A stretch of 64,000 nt of DNA from JBEKHT01 sp049511715 (GTDB taxonomy: Bacteria > Chloroflexota > Anaerolineae > Anaerolineales > RBG-16-64-43), in the NCBI GenBank assembly GCA_049511715.1, contig JBEKXU010000008.1, positions 1 to 64,000 on the forward strand, written 5' to 3'. A program made the translations under genes and the position numbers. Shown piece by piece: positions 9,327 to 17,381 of this stretch. Every line of letters starts with the position of its first letter. Position 1 is the first letter of the stretch. Under the pieces are notes generated by a model. It made no database searches, was not told where the DNA came from, and saw only the letters and a list, made by a program, of their open reading frames with translations.

Positions 9327-9838
9327 GCGAGTGCTCCTGTTAGGAAGATCCCTTTCGCCGATGGGCTACCCTCATGGGATTGAGCGGTGTCCGCCTAGCC
9401 GGAATCCTACCATCCCCGCCAGAAGTGGGGACGCTCGCCCACGGGCGACATCTCTTGCCTGCACACCGTTTGCCTTCTCTTGGCTCAGCATCCATCTCTC
9501 ACGGGCCCGCCGCCGCACGCCGCGTCGGCCCTGCCAGCTTCAGGACCTCATATTTAATCCTGAGAGGATCCTCGCCCGGCTCTCGAGATCCGTCTCCAAA
9601 GAAGGCAAGGCATTGCAAGCTGGCGAGTCCAGCTCTGTGCACGCCGCCAACCGTACGAGGCCACTCGCAGCCAGCCCCACCCAACCTGGCAATTCGAATT
9701 CAACGGCAAGTGTCGAGTGCCGATAAAGGCCCGGCCCTCCCCCTCCGAAGCGATCGCTTTCCGTGACCCCGCCCGGCACCCGAAAGCCTCCAAGGGCAGA
9801 ACGTTGGCCGAAACCGCGGATTTCGATCCTTTGCCCTT
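9327..9838. other. 512-base gap, no intact gene
   Basis: No full-length frame on either strand. The minus strand has a fairly open frame between about 9550 and 9790 and protein-like words in other frames, but nothing I can match to a family. A 10-base palindrome GAGGATCCTC lies near 9573-9582. The right edge is the stop of a GT4 gene. The left edge holds the strong AGGAG and TTG start of the oxidoreductase, so transcription signals for that gene could be in this gap. None is clear enough to call. Confidence 0.35.
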
Positions 9839-10987
9839 TCAGAGCAGCTCGTGGTATATGGACAAATACCCCTGCAACAATCTTGCGACAGTGAAGGTCT
9901 CGCGCGCGGCGCGGGCCAGGCATTGCCGACTCTCCGTCCCCATCAACTCGCTGGCCAGAAGGGCGGAGATGCTCGCCGCTAGTTCCTGCACGGATTGCCT
10001 CCGGGCGTCGAAAGCAAGGCCCGGTGCAACGCCCAGCAACTCCTCCGTCTCGTGCACCTGGTCTGCCCAACCGACGACTGGAGTGCCACAGCACAGCGAC
10101 TCGGTGACAGCCCGGCTGAACGACTCGAGACGGCTAGGGATGACCGTGGCCCGCACACTCCCCAGACGTTCTTGCACGCTGGCCGTCGGCAGTTGTCCCT
10201 CAAAGACAATTGGCAAGTTTAGTCGCTGAGCGTCTGATCGGCATCGCTCCAACGCCTCTCCGCTCCCAAGGCAAAACAGAGTGTGCTTTCTTAGTTCTGG
10301 GCAGGCCTCATAGACCTGCATCAATAGATCAATTCCCTTGCGGTCGCGCACGGCGCCGACAAAAGCGATCCCGGACCGCATTTCATTGCCAAGAATCGGC
10401 CCTCTAAGGAATGGCTCGGCCACCGGGTGATACACAACCCTCGTCCTCTCCAGGGGCAGCCCCATCTCCGCACTGATGCGACTTTGTGTCGCCCGGCAGT
10501 TGAAGACCACACGGCTGTACTCTTGCAAGCATTCGCCCGCCTCGCCGTGATGATGGGTGAGAACTGTTGGGATACGCATCCCAGCTTCCCGTGCAAGCCG
10601 AGGAAAGGGTTGCCGAGCCAAGTGGTTGTGCACAATTTCCGGAGAAAATGACCGAAGAGAAGCCTCTAGGGCCCCCAAGGACATACCGTCGAGGAGCATC
10701 ATTCTCGCGTTGCGAGATCGCGGCCTCAACCGGATCACTCTCGGGGCCAGCTTCACCAAGCTTTTCGCGCTGAGCAAAGTCAACGTCGGTTCAACTCTGA
10801 CCGACTGCCCAAGATCGAGCATCCACACGTACGAGCCAAATAGCCGCTCCGGAATGGGGAGCACTCGCACGTCATGTCCGGCCTGGGATAAGGCTAGCGT
10901 CAATTGGACGGAAACCCGCGCCATTCCCCCAGCTCCAGGGAGGATGGTCTCGGATTTCAGAAAAGGATGAATACGCAAGATTCGCAT
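9839..10987 (-). CDS. GT4-type glycosyltransferase, type A of duplicated pair
   Basis: A 382-residue GT-B enzyme. The frame opens at 11098, but the start is set at the ATG at 10987 (MRILRIHPFLKSE), with GGAGG 4 bases before it. The N-terminal domain has GAGGMARVSVQLT and the acceptor-side motif VLTHHHGEAGE. The C-terminal domain has ESFSRAVTE (about 288-296, E-x7-E) and CCGTPVVGW. It is closest to the gene at 14162-15313, with which it shares GGMAR and LTHHHxEAGE, and is a more distant relative of the two type-B genes (GGKSR, LTHHS). Substrate unknown. It follows a leader with strong hairpins. Confidence 0.87.
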   Translation of the reverse strand: MRILRIHPFLKSETILPGAGGMARVSVQLTLALSQAGHDVRVLPIPERLFGSYVWMLDLGQSVRVEPTLTLLSAKSLVKLAPRVIRLRPRSRNARMMLLDGMSLGALEASLRSFSPEIVHNHLARQPFPRLAREAGMRIPTVLTHHHGEAGECLQEYSRVVFNCRATQSRISAEMGLPLERTRVVYHPVAEPFLRGPILGNEMRSGIAFVGAVRDRKGIDLLMQVYEACPELRKHTLFCLGSGEALERCRSDAQRLNLPIVFEGQLPTASVQERLGSVRATVIPSRLESFSRAVTESLCCGTPVVGWADQVHETEELLGVAPGLAFDARRQSVQELAASISALLASELMGTESRQCLARAARETFTVARLLQGYLSIYHELL

Positions 10988-11003
10988 CGGCCCTCCGGGG
11001 CGG

Positions 11004-11019
11004 GAGGGCTGCAGCCCTC
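11004..11019. repeat. 16-base perfect palindrome next to a ribosome site
   Basis: The sequence GAGGGCTGCAGCCCTC equals its own reverse complement. It sits 16 bases upstream of the ATG of the type-A GT4 gene (10987) and just ahead of its GGAGG ribosome site. As DNA it could be an operator for a dimeric protein. As RNA it could form a hairpin beside the ribosome site. Which of these, if either, is used cannot be told from sequence. Confidence 0.5.
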
Positions 11020-11101
11020 GCCTCTGGATTCCGGGAAGGAGCCCCAGGCCAACCGCCTGGCAGAAGAAATCAGCGACCGGAGGCGTCAACCTCGACAAAC
11101 C

Positions 11102-11132
11102 GACGAGGCGGTCCGAGGGGTTGCCCCTCGTC
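11102..11132 (-). promoter_or_regulatory. two mutually exclusive stem-loops (possible attenuator)
   Basis: On the minus strand, CGAGGGG-CAA-CCCCTCG can form a 7-pair hairpin (11114-11130). The same 5' arm, read as GACGAGG, can instead pair with CCTCGTC further on (11102-11108 with 11126-11132). The two stems share bases, so only one can form at a time, the arrangement seen in attenuators and RNA switches. No run of T follows, so it is not a standard terminator. It lies 115-145 bases upstream of the ATG of the downstream GT4 gene. Confidence 0.35.
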
Positions 11133-11225
11133 CAGAAACGTCGAGCTTGACCCTAGAGAACCACAGTCACCCTATAACCTCACGGGCAGGGGTTGATGGC
11201 CCAAGATGCAGGACCGGCCGAGGGT

Positions 11226-12389
11226 TCAGGAGCGACGGCCAACGAGACTTTGGTAGATTGCTCGATTCTCCCGACCATACCGCTCGACCGAAAACTCTTG
11301 CCGCGCGATTTCCGCCATAGCCGCCGATCTTTCCATTGATCGAAGGTTACTCTCGAGCGCACCCATAACGGACCTGGCCAAGTCCCCAGAGGATTGCACT
11401 CGGGCATCGAAGGGGACCCCCACTTCAAATCCCCAACGTTTCTGAATTTCCCCGAGCTGCGGCGCCCATCCGACCACCGGCGTGCCGCAGCACAGCGCTT
11501 CCAGCACCGCCACACTGAAACCCTCCAGGCGGCTGGGGTTCACTATCAGAATCGATTGGGAGAGCACCTCCCTCAGCTCAGGGGACGAGAGTCTTCCCTC
11601 AAACCGCAAGTCAATTCCTATCTTCCTTCCCCAGCTGGAGTACGTTGCCTCTTCCTTACTCGCCCCGCACACTCGAATCGGAAGTTTCCGGAGTCTGGGC
11701 TCGCTGCCCCAGGCCTCAATCAGCATGTCCAAACCCTTGGCCCGAGTCGGCCTCCCAACAAAGGCCACCGCCTGCCGCTCTTCCGGTGGGACAATCGCTC
11801 CCTCTCGAAAGATGTCCTCGACCGGATAGTAAACCACGCTCGACCGGCTCCGAAGTGCGCTGCCCACAGGCGCGAATTGCTCTTGCATCCCTTGGGACAA
11901 GAAAATGACGTGGTCGTAGAGCTCCAGATGGAACCCTTGCGCTCCGGAATGGTGCGTCAAGACGGCGGGAACCCTGGGGCTCACCGCCCGCAAGAAGAGA
12001 ACAAAATCCGAGCGCGAAAAATGGTTGTGAACCACCTCGGGTCGGAATTCCTCCAGCACATTGTGAAGCGCGGCGAGGGAGAAAATGGTTTCCTGCATCC
12101 CCGCGTGGCGACTCATCCTTCGCCTAAGACTCCATGCCGTCCGAAGAAGAGAGGGGAGCGATCGCTGGTTTGGAAAAGACCATGTCGGAAAGACCGGAGC
12201 AACGAAATCATTTCCCCAGAATCCTGGGATTTGCTCCCCCAGGATTCCTTCCCCGAAGGGGTAGAGGGCAACCCTCTCGCCGTGTTGCACGAGAAACTGT
12301 GTCAGCAGCCTGGAAACGCGCGATTTGCCGCCAGCGCTGGGGTTAATCCCCTCTCCCCTAAGAAACGGGTGAACTTGGAGTATTTGCAT
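11226..12389 (-). CDS. GT4-type glycosyltransferase, type B of duplicated pair
   Basis: A 387-residue GT-B enzyme starting MQILQVHPFLRGEG. The N-terminal domain has SAGGKSRVSRLLT and the shorter motif VLTHHSG. The C-terminal domain has EGFSVAVLE (about 289-297, E-x7-E) and EALCCGTPVVGWAPQLGEIQ. It pairs with the type-B gene at 15318-16481. The start is the ATG at 12389. A TTG codon lies immediately before it. The first 32 bases overlap the 3' end of the Wzt gene, a tight coupling that suggests the enzyme and exporter are made together. Substrate unknown. Confidence 0.87.
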   Translation of the reverse strand: MQILQVHPFLRGEGINPSAGGKSRVSRLLTQFLVQHGERVALYPFGEGILGEQIPGFWGNDFVAPVFPTWSFPNQRSLPSLLRTAWSLRRRMSRHAGMQETIFSLAALHNVLEEFRPEVVHNHFSRSDFVLFLRAVSPRVPAVLTHHSGAQGFHLELYDHVIFLSQGMQEQFAPVGSALRSRSSVVYYPVEDIFREGAIVPPEERQAVAFVGRPTRAKGLDMLIEAWGSEPRLRKLPIRVCGASKEEATYSSWGRKIGIDLRFEGRLSSPELREVLSQSILIVNPSRLEGFSVAVLEALCCGTPVVGWAPQLGEIQKRWGFEVGVPFDARVQSSGDLARSVMGALESNLRSMERSAAMAEIARQEFSVERYGRENRAIYQSLVGRRS

Positions 12390-13704
12390 CAAGGCCAGGT
12401 TCCCCTGGGAAGAAATCGGTGTTCCATTTCAGAAGAGGGGCGATCGCGCCGCCCCAACTTCCGCGATATTCTCCAATCGCGGAGTCCCCAAGTCCTGTAT
12501 CTTGAATCCGAAAAGTGAGCAAGTTGGTTTCATGAACAAAGATCCGACGCGGGAACAGAACCCGGACCCAAACATCCACAGAAAAGCCCCCCTCGGTCAT
12601 CAAGTCGGCAGGGATCTCACACCGACTCCGATATAGGCCCGGGCGCCGCCCCGGCTGGCGATAGGCGGCGTCATGGTTGGCCGCCGAGACAAACACGCTG
12701 ATTCCACTTTCGTTTACAACCTGGATCATTGGCACGACCCGCTCCTCGCCCCGAAGCAACCAGTACTCCACCTCGACGTAGATCGGCTCTCGCATTGTAA
12801 ACAGGGTCCGCGAATTGCCTTCGCTGTCAATCACCCGCATGCGCCTCAGCCGAGCCACATCGTCTCCGGGTGCGGTTTCTAGCGAGTTCCATTCGATCCC
12901 TCCGCTTTCGACCCGGTCTGCGTTCAGGTAGGTCGAGAGGACTTCACGCGTGTCACCATCCGCAACGACAGCGCCGTCCTCGAGGAGAATCGTCCGCGGG
13001 CAAAGCCGGGTCACGGCGGGCATGTTGTGGGAGATGAAGAGTACGGTCCGCCCCTCCCGGCCCACACTCTCCATCTTGCCTAGGCACTTGCGTTGGAAGC
13101 GGGCATCGCCTACGGCGAGAACCTCATCAACGAGGAGAATCTCGGGTTCAAGATGAGCGGCCACCGCAAAGGCCAGCCTTAGAAACATCCCGCTCGAGTA
13201 CTTCTTTACAGGCGTGTCAATGAACCGCTCGACCTCGGAGAAAGCAACGATTTCATCGAATCTCCTCGCTATCTCGCCACGGTGCATTCCGAGGATTGCC
13301 CCATTCAAGAAGACGTTTTCCCTTCCTGTCAACTCTGGGTGGAATCCCGTCCCTACCTCCAACAAGGCGCCCACGCGTCCCGAGATCCTTACCGATCCGG
13401 AGGTAGGCTCCGTGATTCGGGCCAGCACCTTAAGTAATGTGCTCTTCCCCGCCCCATTGCGGCCGACGATCCCCAGGATTTCACCTTGATGGACCTTAAA
13501 CGAGACGTCCCTCAAGGCAAGGATGTACTCAGCGGATTGTCGGATGCGAGGCTTGCCCTGGAGCGCATCCGATACCCAGCGAACCGGCGCAGCCATCAGG
13601 TCAACCGCCGCATCACGCAAAGTGCGGTAACTATCCACGGTCATTCCGATACGGTACCGCTTCGTCAGGCCTTCCACTTGAATAGCCTTACGACTCTGAC
13701 TCAT
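12358..13704 (-). CDS. wzt: ABC glycan exporter ATPase with C-terminal glycan-binding domain (Wzt)
   Basis: A 448-residue ATPase that powers export of finished lipid-linked glycan across the inner membrane. Walker A GRNGAGKST (81-89), signature YSSGM (169-173), Walker B ILLVDE (189-194), and switch His in ISHNM (about 226) are all intact. Residues about 285-430 form a beta-rich domain like the Wzt C-terminal domains that recognise the glycan end. No permease gene is beside it; the nearest Wzm is 3.7 kb upstream at 17382-18305, with a dead Wzt directly behind it. This gene sits between two copies of a GT4 pair. ATG at 13704. It probably serves the distant Wzm (inference). Confidence 0.92.
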   Translation of the reverse strand: MSQSRKAIQVEGLTKRYRIGMTVDSYRTLRDAAVDLMAAPVRWVSDALQGKPRIRQSAEYILALRDVSFKVHQGEILGIVGRNGAGKSTLLKVLARITEPTSGSVRISGRVGALLEVGTGFHPELTGRENVFLNGAILGMHRGEIARRFDEIVAFSEVERFIDTPVKKYSSGMFLRLAFAVAAHLEPEILLVDEVLAVGDARFQRKCLGKMESVGREGRTVLFISHNMPAVTRLCPRTILLEDGAVVADGDTREVLSTYLNADRVESGGIEWNSLETAPGDDVARLRRMRVIDSEGNSRTLFTMREPIYVEVEYWLLRGEERVVPMIQVVNESGISVFVSAANHDAAYRQPGRRPGLYRSRCEIPADLMTEGGFSVDVWVRVLFPRRIFVHETNLLTFRIQDTGLGDSAIGEYRGSWGGAIAPLLKWNTDFFPGEPGLDANTPSSPVS

Positions 13705-14161
13705 CCTGGGTTCCCTCTGTGACCTCCGTCCATCGTGGTATCAGAGCGATCATATCAGACTTCCCGAGGGACCTGCACTTCCGCAGACCCCGGGAAATTT
13801 CGCCAGCGCGGAACGGCGCAGAGTCCTCTGGGACTTGCAATGCCCTGCAGCCCGAAATGCCCAGCCGCCTAGTGGCTCTGTCACGACTCCGGATCGTCGG
13901 AGGCGAGCGGCAGAGCCCGTCCGCAACAGAGCCCCGATGAGTTCCCCCATGCGCACGGGACTCCACTTGTGGCGACTTCCAAGCGTTAGGTGCACCGGCC
14001 GTTCCGGCTCCAGAGCGATCCCCAAACCTATCCTGCACGGAAAGCCGAGCCGCTCAGCCGCCCTGTGAGGCTGGACCCAGTCCAATCAGGGGACCACTCG
14101 CCAGGGCAGACGATCATGAGGCGCAGGGATTAAATCCGGCATCCTGCGGGGCACGAAACCC
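13705..14161. other. 457-base gap upstream of Wzt
   Basis: No intact gene. On the minus strand a frame runs into the Wzt start and reads SDMIALIPRWTEVTEG near 13690-13760, and another frame stays open from 14085 to 13750. Both look weakly protein-like, but I cannot assign a family, and I looked specifically for permease (Wzm) motifs without finding any. CAGAGCCC occurs twice about 20 bases apart near 13911-13942. A promoter for the Wzt gene may be here, but I see no clear one. Confidence 0.35.
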
Positions 14162-15313
14162 TTACGGAAGGAACTCCCGATAGATCTGTTGGTATCCTTG
14201 GGCAAACTTGTCTCCCGAAAGAGCTTCTCTGGCAGCCTCCGCCATACGTTGCCGCCCCGTTGCTTCTTGGAGTGGACCAGCCAGCGCCTGCCGGAGAGAA
14301 GCGGCAAGCTCGGCCGGGGACTGCAGATTGGCGTCGAAAGGGATCCCGACCTCTGTGCCCAAGAGATCACGCAATTCCGAGATTTGAGGGCCATATCCAA
14401 CCACGGGGGTTCCACAGCAAACCGCCTCGTTGATCGCGCCACTCCAACCCTCCCCGCGGCTGGGCAAAACCATCACCTTCGCGCGCGCCAATCGCACGCT
14501 GAGGTCCTGTCTCCGAAGCTTTCCTAAGAGCCGCACTTTGAGCCCCTCTGCCTGGACCAGAGAGGCGAGGTCGGGCTCCAGCGAGCCCTCTCCACACAGG
14601 AAGAGCTCCTGAGCTTTCAGCCCAGGGTCCGTCGCGAAGGCCTTGAGAACCAGATCAATGCCTTTGCCATGGATCAAGGCGCTTGAGAAAACGACCCCTT
14701 CGCGGTCTGCTCCGGGCAACACGGGCCCCCGCCGGAATTCCTCGGCTACTGGGTTATGGACCACCCGAACTAACTCGCTCCTCAGAGACACGCTTCTACG
14801 GACGCCCTCCATCTGGGCGCGGGAGACAAAAACGATGCGGTCATAGCATTCAAGACTCTCTCCCGCCTCATAGTGGTGATGGGTAAGAATCAAGGGGACC
14901 TTCTGTCCTGCCGCCTGGTACACCCAGGGAAAAGCCCGATGCGCCAAGTGGTTGTGAATCACTTGAGGCTGGAATTCCTGGACGGCGCGATCCAAGGCGG
15001 CCATAGTCATGGCATCGAGCAAGCGGCTGCGAAGGCTGTCAGGGAGGGGTCGCAGTCCGCCTGCCCTCCTCCACCACTTTCCCAAGCGGCGCCAGCCCGG
15101 CCACACCACGGTGGGCTGAATTCTGACCCTCAGCCCGCCGCCCAGATCCCAGAGCGTGGATGTCCCGATGGTGTCGGGGAAGGGAAAAACCAGAAGGCGC
15201 TCACCGGCGCGGGCGAGCTCCTCCGTCAGACGCACCGACGTTCGCGCCATTCCTCCCGCACGGGGGTAGAACAATTCGGACCGGAGAAACGGATGAACGC
15301 GCAGGATGTTCAT
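14162..15313 (-). CDS. GT4-type glycosyltransferase, type A of duplicated pair
   Basis: A 383-residue GT-B enzyme starting MNILRVHPFLRSELFYP at 15313, 4 bases after the stop of its type-B partner; an in-frame extension to 15394 is rejected because it would lie inside that partner. Motifs: RAGGMARTSVRLT, ILTHHHYEAGESLE, EGWSGAINE (about 288-296) and AVCCGTPVVGYGPQISEL. It matches the type-A gene at 9839-10987 more closely than its own neighbour, evidence that the B-A unit was copied as a block. Substrate unknown. Confidence 0.87.
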   Translation of the reverse strand: MNILRVHPFLRSELFYPRAGGMARTSVRLTEELARAGERLLVFPFPDTIGTSTLWDLGGGLRVRIQPTVVWPGWRRLGKWWRRAGGLRPLPDSLRSRLLDAMTMAALDRAVQEFQPQVIHNHLAHRAFPWVYQAAGQKVPLILTHHHYEAGESLECYDRIVFVSRAQMEGVRRSVSLRSELVRVVHNPVAEEFRRGPVLPGADREGVVFSSALIHGKGIDLVLKAFATDPGLKAQELFLCGEGSLEPDLASLVQAEGLKVRLLGKLRRQDLSVRLARAKVMVLPSRGEGWSGAINEAVCCGTPVVGYGPQISELRDLLGTEVGIPFDANLQSPAELAASLRQALAGPLQEATGRQRMAEAAREALSGDKFAQGYQQIYREFLP

Positions 15314-15317
15314 CAGG

Positions 15318-16481
15318 CTAGGCCGAAAGGGCATCCTGATAGAGTTGCACCAAGGCCTGTCCGGCGCGAGACAGTGAGAAAATGTTGCGCGCACGGTCGG
15401 CCAGAGACTGGGGCGATGGCTGTTCCCCTTGGGTCTGCCCTAGGAACTGCAGAATCGAGGCAGCCAAGTCCTGAGGAGTCCGGTTCGCCGGGTCATATGC
15501 GGCTCCTACGGGCATGCCCATGAGCTCCTGCATTTCCTCCAGCTGGAGGGGCCAGCCCACCACGGGGGTCCCGCAACAGACCGCTTCCAACAAGGCCACG
15601 CTGAAACCTTCTCCCTGGCTTGGGTTGACCAAAGCCACGGCTTCGCCCAGCTTAATCCGCAGCTGGTCGGAGGGAAGCCTTCCGCAAAAGGTCACTGGCA
15701 AATTGTATCGGTGGGCCAGATCGCGGCATGCCTCCTCGGACTCTCCGGTCCCGCACACGGTCAGGGGGAAGCCCCACAGGGCGGGTTCCAGTCGGTAGGC
15801 TTGCAGGAGAAGGTACAGACCCTTCCAGGAGGACAAAGCCCCGGAGAACACGATCCCATGTCGCTGATTCCGCGAGTTCACCTCACCCGTGGCAAATTCC
15901 GAGGAAACCGGGCTGTAGATCACCCTCGTCCGCTCGAGGGGAAAATGACTGCTTCGCACGACTTTCTCCTGCAAGGCGCGGGAGACAAAAATAATCCAGT
16001 CATAAACCTCCACGCCGACTGCCGCCTGATAAGAGTGATGGGTGAGAACCAGAGGCATGCGGCCTCGCAGCGATCGAAACAAATAGGGGAAATCGGAGAC
16101 CGTATGGTGGCAGTGGACGATCGCAGGGCGGAATTCCTTGATTGCCTCCTCAAGAGCCGCCAAGGCCAGAAGGTCGAACCCGCCGTTCTGCCCCCTCGGC
16201 CCATGAGAAGCAAGGCGCGCTCGCATCAAGGCCAGCAGGTCACGCACGATCTCCATGCGGCTGGGCAGGGTCGCAGTCGAAAGCACCTCAAGCTCCCCGC
16301 CCGAGGGGCCGCGGAAACCACGGGGCGGGCGAAACAGGCGCTCCGGATAGGGAAACAGTCCGACCGTATGGCCATGAAGGGCTAAGTACTCGGACAGCGC
16401 CAGCGACACCCGCGATTTCCCGCCGGCCAGGGGATAGACCAAGTCTCCGCGCAGCAGAGGGTGGATCTGCAGAACCCGCAT
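15318..16481 (-). CDS. GT4-type glycosyltransferase, type B of duplicated pair
   Basis: A 387-residue GT-B enzyme starting MRVLQIHPLLRGDLVYP. Motifs: LAGGKSRVSLALS, LVLTHHSYQ, GLYLLLQAYRLEPAL, EGFSVALLE (about 291-299) and AVCCGTPVVGWPLQLEEMQ. It is the partner of the type-B gene at 11226-12389. Its ATG lies 3 bases after the stop of the Wzt pseudogene, so it once followed a working exporter ATPase directly. Its stop is 4 bases ahead of the type-A gene start. Substrate unknown. Confidence 0.87.
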   Translation of the reverse strand: MRVLQIHPLLRGDLVYPLAGGKSRVSLALSEYLALHGHTVGLFPYPERLFRPPRGFRGPSGGELEVLSTATLPSRMEIVRDLLALMRARLASHGPRGQNGGFDLLALAALEEAIKEFRPAIVHCHHTVSDFPYLFRSLRGRMPLVLTHHSYQAAVGVEVYDWIIFVSRALQEKVVRSSHFPLERTRVIYSPVSSEFATGEVNSRNQRHGIVFSGALSSWKGLYLLLQAYRLEPALWGFPLTVCGTGESEEACRDLAHRYNLPVTFCGRLPSDQLRIKLGEAVALVNPSQGEGFSVALLEAVCCGTPVVGWPLQLEEMQELMGMPVGAAYDPANRTPQDLAASILQFLGQTQGEQPSPQSLADRARNIFSLSRAGQALVQLYQDALSA

Positions 16482-16484
16482 TGG

Positions 16485-17330
16485 TCACGCCCCAACTTCG
16501 ATCCGCAGCCGGAAGTCGGCCTTGCCGTCTCGGACTTGAGCGACCCCGCGAGGCCTTGAACGCAAACCTTCCCAGCGGATCAAAGGACCGCCCCCCGCGG
16601 AGGCGCGGAACCCAGCCCCCACGCTCTGGGGCCGAGAATCGGGCGCCAGCAGAGAGCCCGAAGGCCAGGCTTAACCGAAAGGAATCCCCCATCACGAAAG
16701 GGGAGGGAAGCCGGCATCGGGCAGGGCAGAGCCCGAGTTTTCCACACACCCGCCAAGGATCGGGGAGTACGCCGAGGCAAGCAGGCAGTCAGCGTGTCCA
16801 TCGCACGCCCCGGCCATTGGACCCAGGCCCTCGGATTCATGAAACGGCCAGAGAGATTGCTCACCCTCGCTCGGGCCTTGCCAGGGAAACCCTGCTTCAA
16901 GAGCTTTCTTAGGATCCAACTTTCGCATGCGCATCAGATCAATGTGTTCACGGCCGAAACCCTGCTCCGCTTTGGGTCAGGCGACAAAAACCCGGGCCCG
17001 TCCAATATCCTCGTCCAGATTCCAGCGCCGAACAATATCTCTGCTGGTACGGCCGCGAGCAACCATCTTTCCCTTGCCGAGGAGAATTGTCCGGTCCCAC
17101 CGCCTCACGATGGTCGCCACCTTGCGGGAACCGAACTACTCCGTCCTGGTCTTACCTCCCGCGCATTCCCTCTTGCCACCGCGCTCAGCTCCAAGAACCT
17201 TTCCTCTCCGCCGCTTGCCGTGACCTGATTCCGCAACCCCTGAATGGCCGCTCCCGAGAAGGGAGCAAGTCCTATACCCTTCGGTCCCGCCATGGAAAAA
17301 TCCGGTCCGAGACCCTTGCCTCGCACCTCC
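16485..17330 (-). pseudogene. wzt: decayed Wzt (ABC glycan exporter ATPase)
   Basis: This stretch has no long frame, but reading the minus strand across frames recovers Wzt pieces in the right order. Near 17105-17300: LAPFSGAA then NQVTASGGEERF, matching LAFAVAA and DEVLAVGDxRF around Walker B. At 16977-17135: ATIVRRWDRTILLGKGKMVA, ended by TGA, matching VTRLCPRTILLEDGAVVA of the intact Wzt. Near 16900-16940: DLMRMRKLD, matching LRRMRVID. Near 16660-16705: FVMGDSFRLSLAFG, then at 16485-16670 SVGAGFRAS...IRWEGL and KADFRLRIEVGA ended by TGA, typical of the Wzt C-terminal domain. Walker A and the first 150 or so residues are missing, and several frameshifts and stops separate the pieces. It directly follows Wzm, where Wzt normally sits. 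Confidence 0.72.
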
Positions 17331-17381
17331 CATGCGGCGCGCGAGGCGGCCGATCAGCGCTATCGTGAAGCCTGCGGGCAC

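Larger units (their letters stand above)
10988..11225. other. 238-base leader/spacer with hairpins
   Basis: Lies between the stop of one GT4 gene and the start of the next. No convincing gene. It contains a 16-base perfect palindrome at 11004-11019 and a pair of overlapping stem-loops at 11102-11132 (listed separately). The minus strand has a short open stretch reading DEGQPLGPPRRFVEVD near 11070-11130 that could be a gene remnant, with no family match. Confidence 0.4.

Noticed and set aside
9540..10094. 184-codon minus-strand frame overlapping a GT4 gene
   Set aside because: More than half of it is an out-of-frame reading of the GT4 gene, and the rest is in a gap without homology.
11394..12518. 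374-codon plus-strand open frame
   Set aside because: Antisense to a GT4 and Wzt. Composition typical of a shadow frame.
13705..14161. Wzm remnant ahead of the intact Wzt
   Set aside because: Read in all three minus frames, the gap shows none of the permease words (YKQT, PSEGxPY, NPMxxxxxGFRW), unlike the clear Wzt words found at 16485-17330.
16985..17005. GC-rich stem followed by TTTTT on the minus strand as a terminator
   Set aside because: The stem is only a short CCCGGG-type match and the bases belong to the readable Wzt remnant.
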